A stretch of DNA of 64,000 nucleotides from Pigmentiphaga sp. NML030171 (GCF_002188635.1 NZ_NINX01000015.1:124001-188000); one strand, 5' to 3'; numbered from the stretch's first letter, positions 7,693 to 16,956 are shown. Notes: a model not told the origin generated them from the letters alone. Made by a program: numbers and translations.

Positions 7693-9172
7693 GCAGGTCG
7701 CGCTCTTCCTTCAACCGGCGCTGGTATTCGCGCACCTTCGCGTCGATCTGCGACTGCTCGTAGAAATCCCTGGAAGCCGCGCGCGCCTGCTGCAACTGCT
7801 CGACCGCGGCCGGCAGGGCGCCGGTCATCGCGTAATAGTCGGCCATGCTGCGGCGCTCGTTCACGGTGCTGCCCAGCCGCGAATAGCTGACCGCGGCCAT
7901 CTGGTAGAAGCGGGGCTCGTCGCTCCACTTGAGCATCTGCTCTTTCAGGAAATCGACCGCCTCCTGGTTGCGGCCGGCGCGTTGCAGGGACTCGGCCATT
8001 GCCATGGCCAGGCCGCGCTGCTCGGGCCAGCGCGCGACGGCGCTACGCGCCAGGCTCATGGCCTGTTGCGTGTCGTTGCGCGCCAGCGCCAGGTCGATGG
8101 CCAGGTGCTCGAGCATGAAATGGGTGCGCGCGCCCGACGTGGCGGCCAGGTAGGCGTCGTTGGCCTTGCCGTATTCGCGCTGGCGCACATAGCCCAGCGC
8201 CATGCCATAGTAGGCTGCGGCACGCTCGATGCCCTGGGCCTCGGTGCTGCGGTTCTGGAAATAGCGGATGGCCTCGATGGTATCCTGGCCGCTGTTTGCC
8301 TGCAGCATGCGCATCTTGGCGCGCACGAAATAGAAATCCGAGGAACTCGGGCGGTCATGGATCACCACGCCGCGCGCCCGGTTCTGCATGTCGGACATGC
8401 GCTCGATGGACAGGGGGTGGGTGCGGGTGAAGGCCTGGCCGGTCCTTTCATTCAGCCCCGACGCCTGCATCAGCCGGCCAAAGAACGAGGCCATGCCGTT
8501 GACGTTGTAGCCGGCCGCCTCCAGCATCTGGAAGCCGGTGCGGTCGGCTTCGCGCTCGGCCTCGCGCGAGAAGCCCAGTTGCGAGTTGATCGCCGCGGCC
8601 TGGCCGAAGGCCATCGCCGCCTCGGGCGCCTGCGAGTTGCCGCGCGCGGCCACCAGCGCCGCCAGCAGGGCCGCCACCATGATCAGCGTGTCCTGCTTCT
8701 GCTGCACCAGGCCCCGGGCGATGTGCCGCTGCACCACGTGGCCGATTTCATGCGCCAGCACGCCGGCCAGCTCGGACTCAGACTGCGCGGCCACCACCAG
8801 CCCGGTGTGCACGCCTATGTAGCCGCCCGGCATCGCGAAGGCGTTGATGCTGGGATCGCGCACCGCGAACACGTTGATGTTGGGCGTGCCTGCGGGCGCC
8901 TGGGCCGACAGCTGGCGCGCCATGCCGGTCAGGTACTGGAGCAGGTCCGGATCGTCGATATAGGCCGGGTCGCGCAGTGACTCCATCATGATGGCGTCGC
9001 CCAGGCGCTGCTCCAGCCGCGGCGAGAGCTCCTGCGCCGCCGAGTCCCCCAGGTCGGGCAGCCCGACCGGCTGGGCGGGCGCCAGCGCCGGCGCGGCCGC
9101 CGCCAGCAGGGCCGGCAGCAGCAGCGCGACGGCCTTGCGGCGCAGCGACGGGGAACGTTCGGAATTCGGCAT
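7673..9172 (-). CDS. BepA-like periplasmic M48 metalloprotease with TPR domain
   Basis: A 499-residue exported protein: a signal peptide (about 35 residues, RRKAVALLLPALLAAAAPALA), a peptidase family M48 domain with zinc motif HEIGH at 141-145 and the third ligand in SREAEREAD (202-210), then about 200 residues of helical TPR repeats. This is the architecture of BepA/YfgC, a periplasmic protease-chaperone that controls assembly of outer-membrane beta-barrels such as LptD. Length matches BepA (487 in E. coli). Transcribed alone, divergent from sseA. Assignment to the family is firm; orthology to BepA is likely. Confidence 0.92.
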   Translation of the reverse strand: MPNSERSPSLRRKAVALLLPALLAAAAPALAPAQPVGLPDLGDSAAQELSPRLEQRLGDAIMMESLRDPAYIDDPDLLQYLTGMARQLSAQAPAGTPNINVFAVRDPSINAFAMPGGYIGVHTGLVVAAQSESELAGVLAHEIGHVVQRHIARGLVQQKQDTLIMVAALLAALVAARGNSQAPEAAMAFGQAAAINSQLGFSREAEREADRTGFQMLEAAGYNVNGMASFFGRLMQASGLNERTGQAFTRTHPLSIERMSDMQNRARGVVIHDRPSSSDFYFVRAKMRMLQANSGQDTIEAIRYFQNRSTEAQGIERAAAYYGMALGYVRQREYGKANDAYLAATSGARTHFMLEHLAIDLALARNDTQQAMSLARSAVARWPEQRGLAMAMAESLQRAGRNQEAVDFLKEQMLKWSDEPRFYQMAAVSYSRLGSTVNERRSMADYYAMTGALPAAVEQLQQARAASRDFYEQSQIDAKVREYQRRLKEERDLLKRFQS

Positions 9173-9288
9173 ACCGGTATGATAGCCAGCTTGGGCGACG
9201 GGTTCCCGCTCCCCTGTCGAAACGTGAAAAATTTACCTATAGCGGCCGGTATCGGGCCGGCCGCACGGCAACGCTTACAGGACATGCC

Positions 9289-10146
9289 ATGAGCCTCAGC
9301 ACCCTGATTTCCGCGCAGGCGCTGCACGCGCTGCTGCAATCCCCCTCGCCGGTCGTCGTGTGCGATTGCAGCTTCGACCTGGCGGACACCGGCGCGGGCG
9401 AGCGCGCCCACGCGGCCGCGCATGTCCCCGGTGCCCGCTACGTCCACCTGGACCGCGACCTGAGCGGCGCCAAGACCGGCGGCAATGGCCGCCACCCCTT
9501 GCCGCGGCGCGAGGACTTCGCCGACTTGATGGCCCGCCTGGGCGTCTCCGACGCCACCCAGGTGGTGTGCTACGACACCGCCGGCGGCGCCATGGCCGCC
9601 CGCCTCTGGTGGCTGCTGCGCTGGGCGGGCCACGAGGCCGTCGCGGTGCTGGACGGCGGGCTGGCGGCCTGGCGCGAGGCCGGCTACCCGCTGGAGGCCG
9701 GCCAGCCCGCCGCGCCCGCCCCGGGCGCGTTCACGCTGCGGCCACCGCTGGTCGCGACCGCGACCTACGAGGACGTGCGGGCCAACCTGGACACGCGGGC
9801 GCGCCTGGTCGTCGATGCGCGCGCCCCCGACCGCTTCCGCGGCCAGAACGAGACCCTGGATGCCGTGGGCGGCCACATCCCCGGCGCCGCCAACCGCTTC
9901 CTGCGCGACAACCTCCAGCCCGACGGACGCTTCAAACCCGCCGCGCAGTTGCAGGCCGAGTTCGAGGCCGTGCTGGGCGGCACGCCCGCCGACCGGGTCA
10001 TCAGCCAGTGCGGCTCCGGCGTCACCGCCTGCCACAACCTGCTTGCCATGGAAGTGGCGGGCCTGACCGGGGCGGTGCTGTACCCCGGCTCGTGGAGCGA
10101 ATGGAGCAGCCGCCCCGGCTCGCCCATCGCCACCGGAGACGCATGA
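9289..10146 (+). CDS. sseA: 3-mercaptopyruvate/thiosulfate sulfurtransferase
   Basis: A two-domain rhodanese of 285 residues. The C-terminal catalytic loop is CGSGVTA with Cys241, the loop form typical of 3-mercaptopyruvate sulfurtransferases (SseA); the N-terminal rhodanese domain lacks a catalytic cysteine ([15 protein letters not shown]). It transfers sulfane sulfur to cyanide or thiols in the cytoplasm. The stop codon overlaps the moaC start region by the ATGA arrangement, pointing to coupled translation; a sulfurtransferase next to a molybdopterin gene may be functionally relevant because molybdopterin synthesis requires sulfur. Confidence 0.92.
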   Translation: MSLSTLISAQALHALLQSPSPVVVCDCSFDLADTGAGERAHAAAHVPGARYVHLDRDLSGAKTGGNGRHPLPRREDFADLMARLGVSDATQVVCYDTAGGAMAARLWWLLRWAGHEAVAVLDGGLAAWREAGYPLEAGQPAAPAPGAFTLRPPLVATATYEDVRANLDTRARLVVDARAPDRFRGQNETLDAVGGHIPGAANRFLRDNLQPDGRFKPAAQLQAEFEAVLGGTPADRVISQCGSGVTACHNLLAMEVAGLTGAVLYPGSWSEWSSRPGSPIATGDA

Positions 10147-10631
10147 TGGCGCAATCCCCCCTGACCCATTTCGACGCGGCCGGGCAGGCCCATATGGTGG
10201 ACGTCGGCGCCAAGCCGGCCACCGCGCGCGTGGCCGTGGCGGCCGGCACGATACGCATGCAGCCGGCCACGCTGGCCCTGGTCCGCGACGGCAACGCCAA
10301 GAAGGGCGACGTGCTGGGCATCGCGCGCATCGCCGCCATCATGGCCGCCAAGAAGACCTCGGACCTGATCCCCCTGTGCCATCCCATCCCCTTGACGCAC
10401 GTGGCCTGCGATTTCTTGCTGGACGAGGAAGCGAGCGCCGTGCGCTGCACCGTGCGCGCCGAGACCGTGGGCGGCACCGGCGTGGAGATGGAGGCGCTGA
10501 CCGCCGTCAACGTCGCGCTGCTGACGATCTACGACATGTGCAAGGCGGCGGACCGGGGCATGGTCATGACCGACGTGCGGCTGATGGAGAAGAAAGGCGG
10601 GAAGTCGGGGACGTGGCGCGCAGAGGGTTGA
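10146..10631 (+). CDS. moaC: Cyclic pyranopterin monophosphate synthase MoaC
   Basis: Makes cyclic pyranopterin monophosphate from the MoaA product in molybdenum cofactor synthesis. The protein (161 residues) contains [16 protein letters not shown] at the start, [10 protein letters not shown] with the conserved Cys-His near residue 75, and [20 protein letters not shown] near the end, all diagnostic. Two ATGs occur in tandem at 10143 and 10146; the second sits at better distance from GGAG at 10135 and is chosen. A second molybdenum cofactor gene (mog) lies near 22 kb. Confidence 0.96.
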   Translation: MAQSPLTHFDAAGQAHMVDVGAKPATARVAVAAGTIRMQPATLALVRDGNAKKGDVLGIARIAAIMAAKKTSDLIPLCHPIPLTHVACDFLLDEEASAVRCTVRAETVGGTGVEMEALTAVNVALLTIYDMCKAADRGMVMTDVRLMEKKGGKSGTWRAEG

Positions 10632-10640
10632 GCCGGCCGC

Positions 10641-11033
10641 CTATGCTTCCCAATCTTCGACCCGCAACGCGGGTATGCGCGGGAACTCGCGTACATTGTG
10701 CGTGATGAGCGTCAGACCACGCGCCAGCGCCTGACCGGCGATGAGCACGTCGTACGGGCCGATCGGTGTTCCGGCAGCGTTCAGCGTCGCGCGCAGCTCG
10801 CCAGCCTGCCGCGCATCTTCCTGATCGAAGGCGAGAACTTCGAATTGCAGGGCGTCGAGTCGCGCCAGGTTCTGCGTAGTCCGCAGTCCTTTGTACGCGC
10901 CATAAAAAAGTTCGTGGGCCACGATAGCGGAGAGCGCGAAATCCGCGGGTTTGTGGCGCCGGAGTCGCTCCAGGAATCCGGGATGGCCCTTCAGAAGCGC
11001 AATGACGGCGTTGCTGTCAAGCAAGTATTTCAC
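10641..11033 (-). CDS. vapC: VapC-type PIN-domain toxin (ribonuclease)
   Basis: A 130-residue PIN-domain protein. Acidic metal-binding residues are visible: Asp6 in YLLDSNAVI, Glu41 in AHELFYGA, Asp95 in PYDVLIAG, with the Asn113 position in THNVREF. VapC toxins are Mg-dependent site-specific RNases that halt translation by cutting tRNA or rRNA. It overlaps its antitoxin gene by four bases, as usual for vapBC. The predicted product is the plasmid/VagD-type subclass. Nothing suggests inactivation. Confidence 0.93.
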   Translation of the reverse strand: MKYLLDSNAVIALLKGHPGFLERLRRHKPADFALSAIVAHELFYGAYKGLRTTQNLARLDALQFEVLAFDQEDARQAGELRATLNAAGTPIGPYDVLIAGQALARGLTLITHNVREFPRIPALRVEDWEA

Positions 11034-11272
11034 TTGAAGTAGTCCAGCTCGGGACGCTCCTGCTCCCGTGCCGCTTCTGTGGCGGCCCGTTCGAAATCTT
11101 CATCGACCGGCCCTATGACGGCATCGAGCCAGGCCCAGTTCTGTGCGACCGGTTCCAGGATGACGGCATTCCCCTGACGCCGAATGCGGACCTCCTCAGT
11201 GTCGAAACGGTATTCCTTGGGTAGCCGCACCGCTTGCGAACGGCCGGACCAGAAGATCTTGGCAGTATCCAT
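11030..11272 (-). CDS. vapB: VapB/VagC-type antitoxin (AbrB-like DNA-binding domain)
   Basis: An 80-residue antitoxin. The N-terminal SpoVT/AbrB swapped-hairpin domain is seen in AKIFWSGRSQAVRLPKEYRF, the classic VagC opening; the acidic, helical C-terminus (DEDFERAATEAAREQERPE) would wrap the toxin. An in-frame upstream extension to 11317 reads through the operator region and is rejected; the ATG at 11272 follows GGGAGA. VapB normally binds its own promoter with VapC, and a matching inverted repeat is present just upstream. Confidence 0.92.
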   Translation of the reverse strand: MDTAKIFWSGRSQAVRLPKEYRFDTEEVRIRRQGNAVILEPVAQNWAWLDAVIGPVDEDFERAATEAAREQERPELDYFK

Positions 11273-11284
11273 GGAGATCTCCCA

Positions 11285-11318
11285 GAATGATATATACCAA
11301 AAAAATATACCATTCAAG
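11285..11318 (-). promoter_or_regulatory. vapBC promoter embedded in an inverted-repeat operator
   Basis: On the minus strand TTGAAT (-35, 11313-11318), a 17-base spacer and TATATC (-10) precede vapB. The same stretch holds an inverted repeat: GAATGATATA at 11285-11294 and TATACCATTC at 11306-11315, differing at a single position per arm, with a run of seven A between. This fits autoregulation by the VapBC complex. Confidence 0.72.
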
Positions 11319-11366
11319 CTACTGCGGGAGCAAGTTCCCCCTGAGGAGACCCTTAGACGTTACGAC

Positions 11367-12419
11367 TCAGAAACTCGACCACGCCGGCGTCGTCATCCCC
11401 TCGGGCGTGACGGCGCTGTACACCCCGCGCGCGACGGCGCGGGCCAGCACGTCGGCGGCCAGCGCGCCCAGCCGGCAGACGATGAAGGGCCGCGGGTCCA
11501 CCGGGCCTTCCATCATCGGCGCCTGGCGCTGCCCGGTGGAGATCGCGAACACGGTATCGCCGTCGAACGGCGCATGGATGGGGCGGATGGCGCGGGCCAA
11601 GCCGTCCTGCGCCATGGTGGCCACGCGCTGCAACTCGTCGGGCGACAGCGCGACGTCGGTGGCGACGCAGGCGATGGTGGTGTTGGCGCGGGGGCGGGGA
11701 TCCAGCTTGGCGTATTCCCAGTTCTCGCCCTCTGCCCGGGTATTCGCCGGGCCCAGGCCGCCGAACTCGTCGCCGATCTCGAAGGCCCCGGCCCAGAAGC
11801 GCCGCCCCTGCGGCGCCACCACCGAGCCGAAACTATTGCAGGCCACGATGGCGCCCACGGTCATGCCGTCGTGCGTGACGTAGGACGCCGATCCCAATCC
11901 CCCCTTGAGCGCCCCCGCCGAGGCGCCGAAGCCCGCGCCGTGCGTGCCCAGGTCGAAACCGGGCTGGGCTTGGCGAGCGGCCCGCAAGGCCAGGTCGCGA
12001 TAGGGCGGGGCCTCGCCCCATTGCTTGTCGCCGCCGTTGGCGAGGTCGTACAGCACCGCGGTCGGCACGATGGGCGAAGGCGGCACGCCGGGCTGGTGCA
12101 GCAGCGTGAAGCCGCGCCCCTGCGCCCCCAGCCAGGCGGCCACGCCGTCGCCGCTGGCCAGGCCGTAGACGGAACCGCCGGACAGCACGATGGCATCGAC
12201 CGAACGCACGAGATTGGATGCGCCCAGGGTGTCGGTCTCGCGCGTGCCGGGCCCGCCGCCGCGGATGTCCACCGCGGCCATGGCCCGCTCGTCCGGCAGG
12301 ATCACGGTGACGCCGGTGCAGGCCCGGGCGTCGTGCGCCTGCCCCACCCGCAGGCCGGCGACGTCGGTGATCAGGTTGCGCCCGCCCGGGCGGCCGGCCA
12401 TTGCGTCGCGTGCGTCCAT
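11367..12419 (-). CDS. P1-family (S58/DmpA-like) peptidase
   Basis: A 350-residue member of the P1 family of N-terminal nucleophile aminopeptidases related to DmpA and beta-aminopeptidases, which self-cleave into two chains. Recognisable segments are NLITDVAGLRVGQA at the start, DIRGGGPGTRETD near residue 50, AIVLSGGSVYGLASGDGV near residue 80, and the HGAGFGASAGALKGGLGSAS region near residue 160-180. No signal peptide. It is monocistronic between vapBC and the MarR gene. Substrate is probably a peptide or D/beta-amino acid amide, but that is family knowledge and not readable here. Confidence 0.9.
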   Translation of the reverse strand: MDARDAMAGRPGGRNLITDVAGLRVGQAHDARACTGVTVILPDERAMAAVDIRGGGPGTRETDTLGASNLVRSVDAIVLSGGSVYGLASGDGVAAWLGAQGRGFTLLHQPGVPPSPIVPTAVLYDLANGGDKQWGEAPPYRDLALRAARQAQPGFDLGTHGAGFGASAGALKGGLGSASYVTHDGMTVGAIVACNSFGSVVAPQGRRFWAGAFEIGDEFGGLGPANTRAEGENWEYAKLDPRPRANTTIACVATDVALSPDELQRVATMAQDGLARAIRPIHAPFDGDTVFAISTGQRQAPMMEGPVDPRPFIVCRLGALAADVLARAVARGVYSAVTPEGMTTPAWSSF

Positions 12420-12492
12420 GCTGGAACTCCGTCGGGGAAATGAAGTGGGGGCTATTGTAGGGACCGGCCGGCGGGCCGGCCACCCGCCCGCT

Positions 12493-12987
12493 TCATTCCT
12501 GGTCGCTTAGTTGCCTGGCCCGGGCGATGAAACTGTCCAGCATGGTGAAGAACCTGGCCACGTCGGCCGCGGAATGCCCGTCCAGCACGTGCCGGTTCCG
12601 GGCCTGGGCGGCGGCGGTCAGTTCCGCGTGCATGGCCAGTCCCTGCGGCGTCAGCGACAGCTCCGCCTCGCGGCTGTCGCGCGCGCTGCGCGCGCGGTTG
12701 ACGTCGCCCCGCGCCACCAGCGAGGACACCGCCCGGCTGATCTGGGCGGCATCGAGCATGGCGTGATAGGCCAGTTCGCGTATGGACACCGGCTGGAACA
12801 CGCCCAGCAGGGTGACGACCTGCCACTCCACCTGGGACAGGCCATAGTGCGCCTTGGCGAACTGGACGGCGCTGCGGGTCAGCGCCTTGCTCAAGGTACT
12901 GACCCGGGGCGCCAGCAGGCCGCCTTCCGGGAAGGCCTGCGAGTGCCCGGGCCGGCGCGGCGGATTCGCCGATGAAGATCGTGCCAT
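12493..12987 (-). CDS. MarR-family transcriptional regulator
   Basis: A 164-residue winged-helix regulator. The core is LSQVEWQVVTLLGVFQPVSI, the recognition-helix region AAQISRAVSSLVARGD, and the wing RARSARDSREAELSLTPQG. It lies three bases downstream of the amidohydrolase that ends the ABC-transporter operon, so it is likely the last cistron and may respond to that operon's ligand. A 25-bp near-palindrome upstream of the operon's first gene is a candidate operator. Confidence 0.9.
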   Translation of the reverse strand: MARSSSANPPRRPGHSQAFPEGGLLAPRVSTLSKALTRSAVQFAKAHYGLSQVEWQVVTLLGVFQPVSIRELAYHAMLDAAQISRAVSSLVARGDVNRARSARDSREAELSLTPQGLAMHAELTAAAQARNRHVLDGHSAADVARFFTMLDSFIARARQLSDQE

Positions 12988-12990
12988 GGC

Positions 12991-14340
12991 CTACTCCAGC
13001 CCCGCGCGCGCCAGCGCCGCGTCGAGTTCGTCGAAGGACGGCGGCGACACGGCCAGCAGCCGGCCGTCGCGGACGACCAGGCGGTCGGACTGGGGCCGGG
13101 CCAGCAACTGGGGAATGCCGCGGGCGTCGAAAATCACGAAATCCGCCGGCTCGCCAGGTTCGAGCCGCCCCGATCCGGCCTGGCGCATCCGGGCCGCCGG
13201 GATCGCCGTCACGCTGGCGGACCAGCGGCCGGCGTGCCGGTCCAGGTGGCCGTTGCGCACGGCTTCGCGGAATACCTCCAGCATGTCGTAGTCTCCGTAG
13301 GCGTGGAATGCATCTGCGCAATTGTCGCTCGATAACGCCACGGCAATGCCACGGGCCGAGATTTCCTGCAACGGCGGCAGCCCGCGCAGCCGGGGCGTGC
13401 GGCCCGCCTTCCTGTCCTGCAGGAACAGGTTGACCAGCGGCAGGCTGACGATAGCCAGGCCCGCGTCGCGGCAGGCATCCAGCACGCGCTCGCGGGTCTC
13501 GTCCTCCTGGACGGCCAGGCTGCAGCAATGGCCGCATACGACCCGCCCGCCCAGGCCGCGCGCCTGGGTGCGCCGCGCGACCTCCAGCAGGGAATCGGCC
13601 TCGGGTTCGCAGGATTCGTCCACGTGCAGATCCACGTCCAGGCCATAGCGCACGGCCCAGTCGAACAACGCATCCAGGGCCAGCCCCAGGCGCTGCCGCG
13701 CGGCGGGCGGCGCCAGCCCGGGCACGCGCGTCACGCCGCCCAGTACGCCGCCGGTCTCGGCCACCCGGCGCACGAAGTCCTCGGCGCCGTCGCCCAGATA
13801 GGTTTCCATGGGCGCCATGGCCACCATCTGCACCCGCACCCGGTGCCTCCATCGCTCGCGCAGCCCCAGCATGACGTCCCATGCCATGCGCGCCTGCGGA
13901 CCGGCCGCATCCAGGTGCGTGCGCAGGCCGGCCGTACCGTGCGCCCAGGCGCAGCGCAGGGCGAAGTCGGCGCGCGCCTCGAGCTCGGCCGGCCGCCAGC
14001 GCGCATGATCGGCCATCACGGCCTTGACCGCCCCCAGCAGCGTGCCGTCGTCATTGGGCGCGCGCGCCAGCGTGTGCGTCTTGTCCAGGTGGGTATGCAG
14101 ATCATGGAAGGCCGGCCAGACCTGCCGGCCGGCCAGGATCGGCCCCGCGCCCCCTTGCAGCGTCCCGGCGGGCGCGACCGCGCCCAGGCGCCCTCCTTCG
14201 ACCGCCAGGTCCACGTCCGCCAGGCCCTGGGCGTCGGCCAACCCGGCCAAGGCCGCGGGCAGCAGCGCCGCGGGCGCCCGCGCGCCGCGCAGGACGTAGG
14301 CGCCGGCCGCCCGTTCGAGCTCCGCGGCCAGCGTTTTCAA
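12991..14340 (-). CDS. Cytosine deaminase-like amidohydrolase
   Basis: A metal-dependent hydrolase of the CodA (cytosine/isocytosine deaminase) type, about 449 residues. Motifs: HTHLDKTHT near residue 82 (HxH metal pair), HVDESCEPEADSL, VVCGHCCSL, and SSDNCADAFHAYGDYDM carrying the metal-binding Asp. It probably deaminates a pyrimidine or related amino-heterocycle. There is no ATG in a sensible place; a TTG at 14340 overlaps the permease stop (TTGA) and gives a full-length protein, so it is chosen, with the start uncertain. Translational coupling to the upstream ABC permease argues that the transporter brings in its substrate. Confidence 0.85.
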   Translation of the reverse strand: MKTLAAELERAAGAYVLRGARAPAALLPAALAGLADAQGLADVDLAVEGGRLGAVAPAGTLQGGAGPILAGRQVWPAFHDLHTHLDKTHTLARAPNDDGTLLGAVKAVMADHARWRPAELEARADFALRCAWAHGTAGLRTHLDAAGPQARMAWDVMLGLRERWRHRVRVQMVAMAPMETYLGDGAEDFVRRVAETGGVLGGVTRVPGLAPPAARQRLGLALDALFDWAVRYGLDVDLHVDESCEPEADSLLEVARRTQARGLGGRVVCGHCCSLAVQEDETRERVLDACRDAGLAIVSLPLVNLFLQDRKAGRTPRLRGLPPLQEISARGIAVALSSDNCADAFHAYGDYDMLEVFREAVRNGHLDRHAGRWSASVTAIPAARMRQAGSGRLEPGEPADFVIFDARGIPQLLARPQSDRLVVRDGRLLAVSPPSFDELDAALARAGLE

Positions 14341-15128
14341 GATTCGCGCTCCATGGCGCTTTCGTGCCAGCGCCGCAGGATGCGCTGCGACACCCACGAG
14401 GTCGCCAGGAAGATCAGTACCCCGGTGCAGGAAATCATCAGCAGGGCCGCGAACATGCGCGGCGTCTTCAACTGGTAGCCGGCCTCGAGGATGCGATAGG
14501 CCAGGCCCGAGCCCTGGCCGCCCGCCCCGGCGACGAACTCGGCGACCACCGCGCCGATCAACGACAGCCCGCCCGAGATGCGCACGCCCGCCAGAAAGTA
14601 CGGCATGGCCGACGGAATGCGCAGCCGGCGCAGCGTCTGGCCAGGCGTGGCGCCGTAGAGCCGGAACAGGTCGCGCAGGTTGTGGTCGGCGCTGTTCAGG
14701 CCGACGATGGTGTTCGACAGGATGGGAAAGAAGGCCACCAGCCACGCGCAGATCAGCAGGGCCGCCTGCACGTTGTCCACCCAGATGATCAGCAGGGGCG
14801 CGATGGCGACCACCGGCGTGACCTGCATGATGACCGCATAGGGGAAGAAGGTCAGCTCTATCCACTTCGACAGGCTGAACAGGATCGCGATGGCGCCGCC
14901 CACCAGCACGGCGCTGACGAAGGCCGAGGCGGTGATCTTCAGCGTGACCCACAGCGCCGCCGACAGCAGCGGCCAGTCCTCGACCAGCGCCCGGCCGATG
15001 TCGGCCGGGCCGGGCAGGATGTGGGGCGAGATGCGCAGGCCGCGCACGATCGCCTCCCAGGCCAGCAGGCAAAGAACGCCCATGACGACGGGCAGGACGA
15101 TGCGCGCGGTACGGAGCTTGGGGTTCAT
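14337..15128 (-). CDS. ABC transporter permease (nitrate/sulfonate/taurine type)
   Basis: A 263-residue inner-membrane permease of the SsuC/TauC/ThiX family. About six membrane segments; the cytoplasmic EAA loop is seen in LRDLFRLYGATPGQTLRRLRIPSAMPYFLAG in two overlapping parts around residues 155-185. The ATG at 15128 overlaps the ATPase stop by four bases, so a much longer upstream reading frame is rejected. The downstream deaminase-like enzyme and upstream ATPase and binding proteins make a complete uptake system, probably for a pyrimidine-like compound. Confidence 0.92.
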   Translation of the reverse strand: MNPKLRTARIVLPVVMGVLCLLAWEAIVRGLRISPHILPGPADIGRALVEDWPLLSAALWVTLKITASAFVSAVLVGGAIAILFSLSKWIELTFFPYAVIMQVTPVVAIAPLLIIWVDNVQAALLICAWLVAFFPILSNTIVGLNSADHNLRDLFRLYGATPGQTLRRLRIPSAMPYFLAGVRISGGLSLIGAVVAEFVAGAGGQGSGLAYRILEAGYQLKTPRMFAALLMISCTGVLIFLATSWVSQRILRRWHESAMERES

Positions 15129-15889
15129 GCGTTCATCGCCTTTTCGAGGGCTTCCGAGGCCTGCCTGCACAGGTGCGCGTATTCGGCCGAGGTGCGGAAC
15201 GATTCGCCGCGTTCGGCGTCGGGAGAAATGGACAGATCGGCATGGAGCCGCCCCGGCCGCGCGGCCATGACGATCACCCGCTGGGACAGGTACACCGACT
15301 CGAACACCGAGTGCGTGACGAACACGGCGGTGAAGCGCTGGTCCTGCCACAGCCGCAGCAGGTCGTTGTTGAGCTTGAAGCGCGTGATCTCGTCCAGCGC
15401 CGCGAAGGGCTCGTCCAGCAGCAGGACCTGCGGCCGGGTCACGATGGCCCGGGCGATGGAGACGCGCATCTTCATGCCGCCGGACAGCTCGCGCGGCAGG
15501 GCATGCTCGAATCCCTTCAGCCCGACCTTCTCGAGCGCCTCGGCGGCGCGCCGCCGGGCCTCGTCGCGCGGCACGCCCGCCAGGTCCAGCGGCAGCGTGG
15601 TGTTGGACAGCGCCGTCTCCCAGGGCATCAGCGTGGGCTCCTGGAAGACGAAGCCGACCGCCCCCTTGGCCCCCTGCCGCACGACATCGCCGGCGGTCGG
15701 CTCGGACAGTCCGGCGATCATGCGCAGCACCGTGCTCTTGCCGCAGCCCGAGGGTCCGAGCAGGCTGACGAAGGTTCCCCGCGCCAGCGACAGGCTCAGG
15801 TTCTCGACCGCCAGCGTGCCGTTGCCGAAGCGCTTGGAAATGTTCCGCAGTTCCAGCACGCGGCCGGTATCCATGGCCGTTCCAGTCAT
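15125..15889 (-). CDS. ABC transporter ATPase (SsuB/TauB-like)
   Basis: A 254-residue ATP-binding subunit. Walker A is GPSGCGKST near residue 45, the Q-loop FQEPTLMPW, the signature LSGGMKMRV, Walker B LLLDEPFAALDE and the switch histidine in VFVTHSVFES. This subclass energises uptake of sulfonates, nitrate or thiamine precursors. Four-base overlaps at both ends couple it to the binding-protein gene and the permease. Complete, no odd residues. Confidence 0.94.
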   Translation of the reverse strand: MTGTAMDTGRVLELRNISKRFGNGTLAVENLSLSLARGTFVSLLGPSGCGKSTVLRMIAGLSEPTAGDVVRQGAKGAVGFVFQEPTLMPWETALSNTTLPLDLAGVPRDEARRRAAEALEKVGLKGFEHALPRELSGGMKMRVSIARAIVTRPQVLLLDEPFAALDEITRFKLNNDLLRLWQDQRFTAVFVTHSVFESVYLSQRVIVMAARPGRLHADLSISPDAERGESFRTSAEYAHLCRQASEALEKAMNA

Positions 15890-16905
15890 CGCATGCCGAC
15901 CTTCTTGTTGACGAACTTCAGCGTGTAGGCCTTGCGCACGTCCAGGCCGGAGGGCAGCACGCCCACGTCCACCATGGACCGGTAGAAATGCTCCCAGCGC
16001 GCGTCGGTCATCGCCCCGATGCCCAGGCGCTTCGCATCGCCGGAATCGATCAGGCCGCGCTCCTTCATGGCCTGGATCGCGAAGGCGATCTGCTCGTCGG
16101 TCATCTCGGGGTTGTTGCGCTTGATCAGTTCATTGCCGGGCGACGGGTCGTCGTACAGGTAGCTGTACCAGCCCTCGATGGACGCATCGACGAACTTCTG
16201 CACGAACTGCGGCCGCTTCTCGACGTTGTCGCGCGTGGTGACGATGGTGGTCATGTAGGGATCCCAGCCGTAGTCGGCCAGCAGGAAGGACACCGGGTTC
16301 TCGACGCCGGCCTTCTTCAGCGCCAGCGGTTCGTTGGTGATGAGCCCCTGCTGCACCACCTTCTTGTCGGCCAGGAAAGGCGCCAGCGAGAAGGTATAGG
16401 GCTTGACCTGGTCGTCGGTGAAGCCGAAGCGCCCGCGCAGGTAGGGCCAGAAGGTCGCCATGCCCAGCGCGCCCACCAGCACCGTGCGGTCCTTGATCTG
16501 CTCGATCCTGTCCACGCCCTGGTTGGGATGGGCGATCAGCACGCGCGGGTCCTTCTGGAAGATCGCGGCCACCGACATCAGCGGAGCGCCTTCGCGCGCC
16601 GCGTTGAGCGAGGTGCCGCTGCTGCCCGCCGTGAAATCCACGCGCCCGGCTAGCAGCATGGGCGTGGGATTGCTTTGCGGATTGCCCAGGCGGATCTCGA
16701 CGTCCAGCCCGTGCTTGCGATAGATGCCCTTGGCCACGGCCTGGAAGAAGCCGCCCCACTCGGCCTCGGCTCGCCAGCCGATGAACATCACGGCTTTCTC
16801 CGGCGCGGCGCCGGACGGCTGGGCGCCGGCAAGGCCCGGCTGCGCGCAGGCCAATGCCGCGCAGAACAAGAGCGCGCGGCGAACCCTGGAACTGGACTGC
16901 TTCAT
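15886..16905 (-). CDS. ABC transporter substrate-binding protein (NMT1/SsuA-like), exported
   Basis: A 339-residue periplasmic binding protein with a signal peptide (KQSSSRVRRALLFCAALACA) and a type II periplasmic-binding fold of the NMT1/THI5-like group: GGFFQAVAKGIYRKHGLDVE, then GRVDFTAGSSGTSLNAARE and LITNEPLALKKAGV. The ATG at 16905 is preferred over a start ten codons upstream because the signal peptide begins there. Members of this group bind sulfonates, nitrate or formylaminopyrimidine, the last being consistent with the deaminase in the same operon. Confidence 0.9.
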   Translation of the reverse strand: MKQSSSRVRRALLFCAALACAQPGLAGAQPSGAAPEKAVMFIGWRAEAEWGGFFQAVAKGIYRKHGLDVEIRLGNPQSNPTPMLLAGRVDFTAGSSGTSLNAAREGAPLMSVAAIFQKDPRVLIAHPNQGVDRIEQIKDRTVLVGALGMATFWPYLRGRFGFTDDQVKPYTFSLAPFLADKKVVQQGLITNEPLALKKAGVENPVSFLLADYGWDPYMTTIVTTRDNVEKRPQFVQKFVDASIEGWYSYLYDDPSPGNELIKRNNPEMTDEQIAFAIQAMKERGLIDSGDAKRLGIGAMTDARWEHFYRSMVDVGVLPSGLDVRKAYTLKFVNKKVGMR

Positions 16906-16956
16906 GACGATCTCCCGACAGTGACTAACATCCATCCGCGCGCGGCGGCTTCGAAA

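Noticed and set aside
12452-13882. Long reading frame antisense or out of frame to the amidohydrolase and MarR genes
   Set aside because: Arg/Gly/Ala-rich shadow of GC-rich coding DNA; the recognised CodA-like and MarR proteins occupy the same DNA.
14338-15072. Fusion of the permease region with the amidohydrolase in one frame
   Set aside because: The permease is encoded in another frame with proper EAA loop and stop at 14337; the apparent fusion part is its shadow.
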